This document shows, piece after piece, positions 22,498-23,028 of a stretch of 23,028 bases of DNA. Under the pieces are notes generated by a model. That model was not told where the DNA came from. It saw only the letters and a program-made list of their open reading frames with translations, and searched no databases. The position numbers and the translations under genes are program-made. The stretch is from the NCBI GenBank assembly GCA_020832725.1, contig JAFIEC010000404.1:1-23028 (forward strand). Direction: 5' to 3'. This DNA comes from Paracoccaceae bacterium (GTDB taxonomy: Bacteria > Pseudomonadota > Alphaproteobacteria > Rhodobacterales > Rhodobacteraceae). The first letter of the stretch is position 1. Every line of letters begins with the position of its first letter.

Positions 22498-23028
22498 GCC
22501 CCTGCCTCCGCACCCCGATGCCCCGCCGCACGACGCCCGGAGCAGAAATCGGTATCCGAGCAGACGAACATCCGGCCGCCCCGGTCATCCACGATCACCT
22601 CGTCCAGATAGCTTTCGGTCGCGCCGCACAACGCGCAGGCACCCGCCGCCTTGCCGGGGTTGAAGGGGTGATCCTCGAAATCGAGGCTGATCACTTCGGT
22701 GTAGGGCGGGACGGCATAGATCCGCTGCTCGCGCCCCGCACCGAACAACTGCAGGGCCGGGCTCATCGACAGCTTGGGGTTGTCGAACCTGGGGATGGGC
22801 GAAGGGTCCATCACATAGCGGCCCGCGACCCGCACCGGATAGGCATAGGAGGTCGCGATTGCACCATGTCGGGCGATGTCCTCGTAGAGTTTCACATGCA
22901 TCAGCCCGTATTCCGCGAGGGCATGCATCCGGCGCGTCGCGGTCTCCCGCGGCTCGAGAAAGCGGAGGGGTTCGGGGATGGGCACCTGAAAGACAAGGAT
23001 CTGGCCTTCGCGCAAGGGAGTTTCGGGA
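22494..23028 (-). CDS. phnJ: Alpha-D-ribose 1-methylphosphonate 5-phosphate C-P lyase PhnJ, partial (C-terminal part)
   Basis: About 177 C-terminal residues of PhnJ; the N-terminal ~100 lie beyond the right edge. PhnJ is the radical-SAM-type subunit that breaks the carbon-phosphorus bond. Conserved blocks are Q-V-P-I-P-E-P-L-R-F-L-E-P-R-E-T, H-A-L-A-E-Y-G-L-M-H-V-K-L-Y-E-D and the C-terminal C-A-L-C-G-A-T-E-S-Y-L-D-E-V followed by V-C-S-D-T-D-F-C. All four family cysteines are present: the C-x2-C and third cysteine that hold the iron-sulphur cluster and the last one, equivalent to E. coli Cys272, which carries the catalytic thiyl radical. The protein ends with a short Gly/Ala/Arg-rich tail. 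Its TGA overlaps the phnK TTG start, making phnJ-phnK-phnL-phnN a translationally coupled series. Confidence 0.95.
   Translation of the reverse strand, partial: PETPLREGQILVFQVPIPEPLRFLEPRETATRRMHALAEYGLMHVKLYEDIARHGAIATSYAYPVRVAGRYVMDPSPIPRFDNPKLSMSPALQLFGAGREQRIYAVPPYTEVISLDFEDHPFNPGKAAGACALCGATESYLDEVIVDDRGGRMFVCSDTDFCSGRRAAGHRGAEAGA

Overview
The window is GC-rich, densely packed DNA with short or overlapping gene junctions, ATG/GTG/TTG starts and strong purine-rich ribosome binding sites. Gene content (TRAP transporter, carbon-phosphorus lyase genes, an aerobic-type fused indolepyruvate oxidoreductase, several acyl-CoA genes) suggests an alphaproteobacterium, probably of the Rhodobacterales. 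That placement is inference from style and content, not from a marker gene. No RNA gene, insertion sequence, CRISPR array or phage gene was found, and no gene-free stretch exceeds about 200 bases.

Region 1 (1-14122) looks like an uptake and CoA-thioester degradation island for a carboxylic acid. At the left edge a MaoC-type hydratase (minus strand, cut by the window) diverges from a PaaG-like enoyl-CoA hydratase/isomerase. A first acyl-CoA ligase (minus) converges on the latter and diverges from a TRAP transporter operon (dctP-dctQ-dctM), which ends in a TetR-family regulator translationally coupled to dctM. A second, paralogous ligase then starts a tightly coupled operon: ligase, acyl-CoA dehydrogenase, thiolase, fused enoyl-CoA hydratase/3-hydroxyacyl-CoA dehydrogenase, PaaI-like thioesterase and an FAD monooxygenase. 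The simplest reading is TRAP import, CoA activation, one complete beta-oxidation spiral and a hydroxylation step. The substrate cannot be read from the sequence. An AT-rich direct-repeat motif (ATTGATT-N5-ATTGATT and variants) occurs upstream of all three promoter regions of this island and is a plausible TetR operator.

Region 2 (14144-18481) is a minus-strand marR-iorA-iorB operon for a one-piece-type indolepyruvate (arylpyruvate) oxidoreductase, which would turn 2-oxo acids into acyl-CoAs. A perfect TGCATATGCA palindrome lies upstream of marR. The iorA frame is interrupted by a single in-frame TAA, while both sides stay fully readable and family-like. This is either a recent nonsense mutation or a sequence error.

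Region 3 (18497-23028) is part of a phosphonate C-P lyase locus: the C-terminal part of phnJ, then phnK, phnL and phnN in one overlapping minus-strand run, phnM further along on the minus strand, and between them a plus-strand 2H phosphoesterase-family phosphonate gene whose 3' end overlaps that of phnN. phnG, phnH and phnI would lie beyond the right edge.
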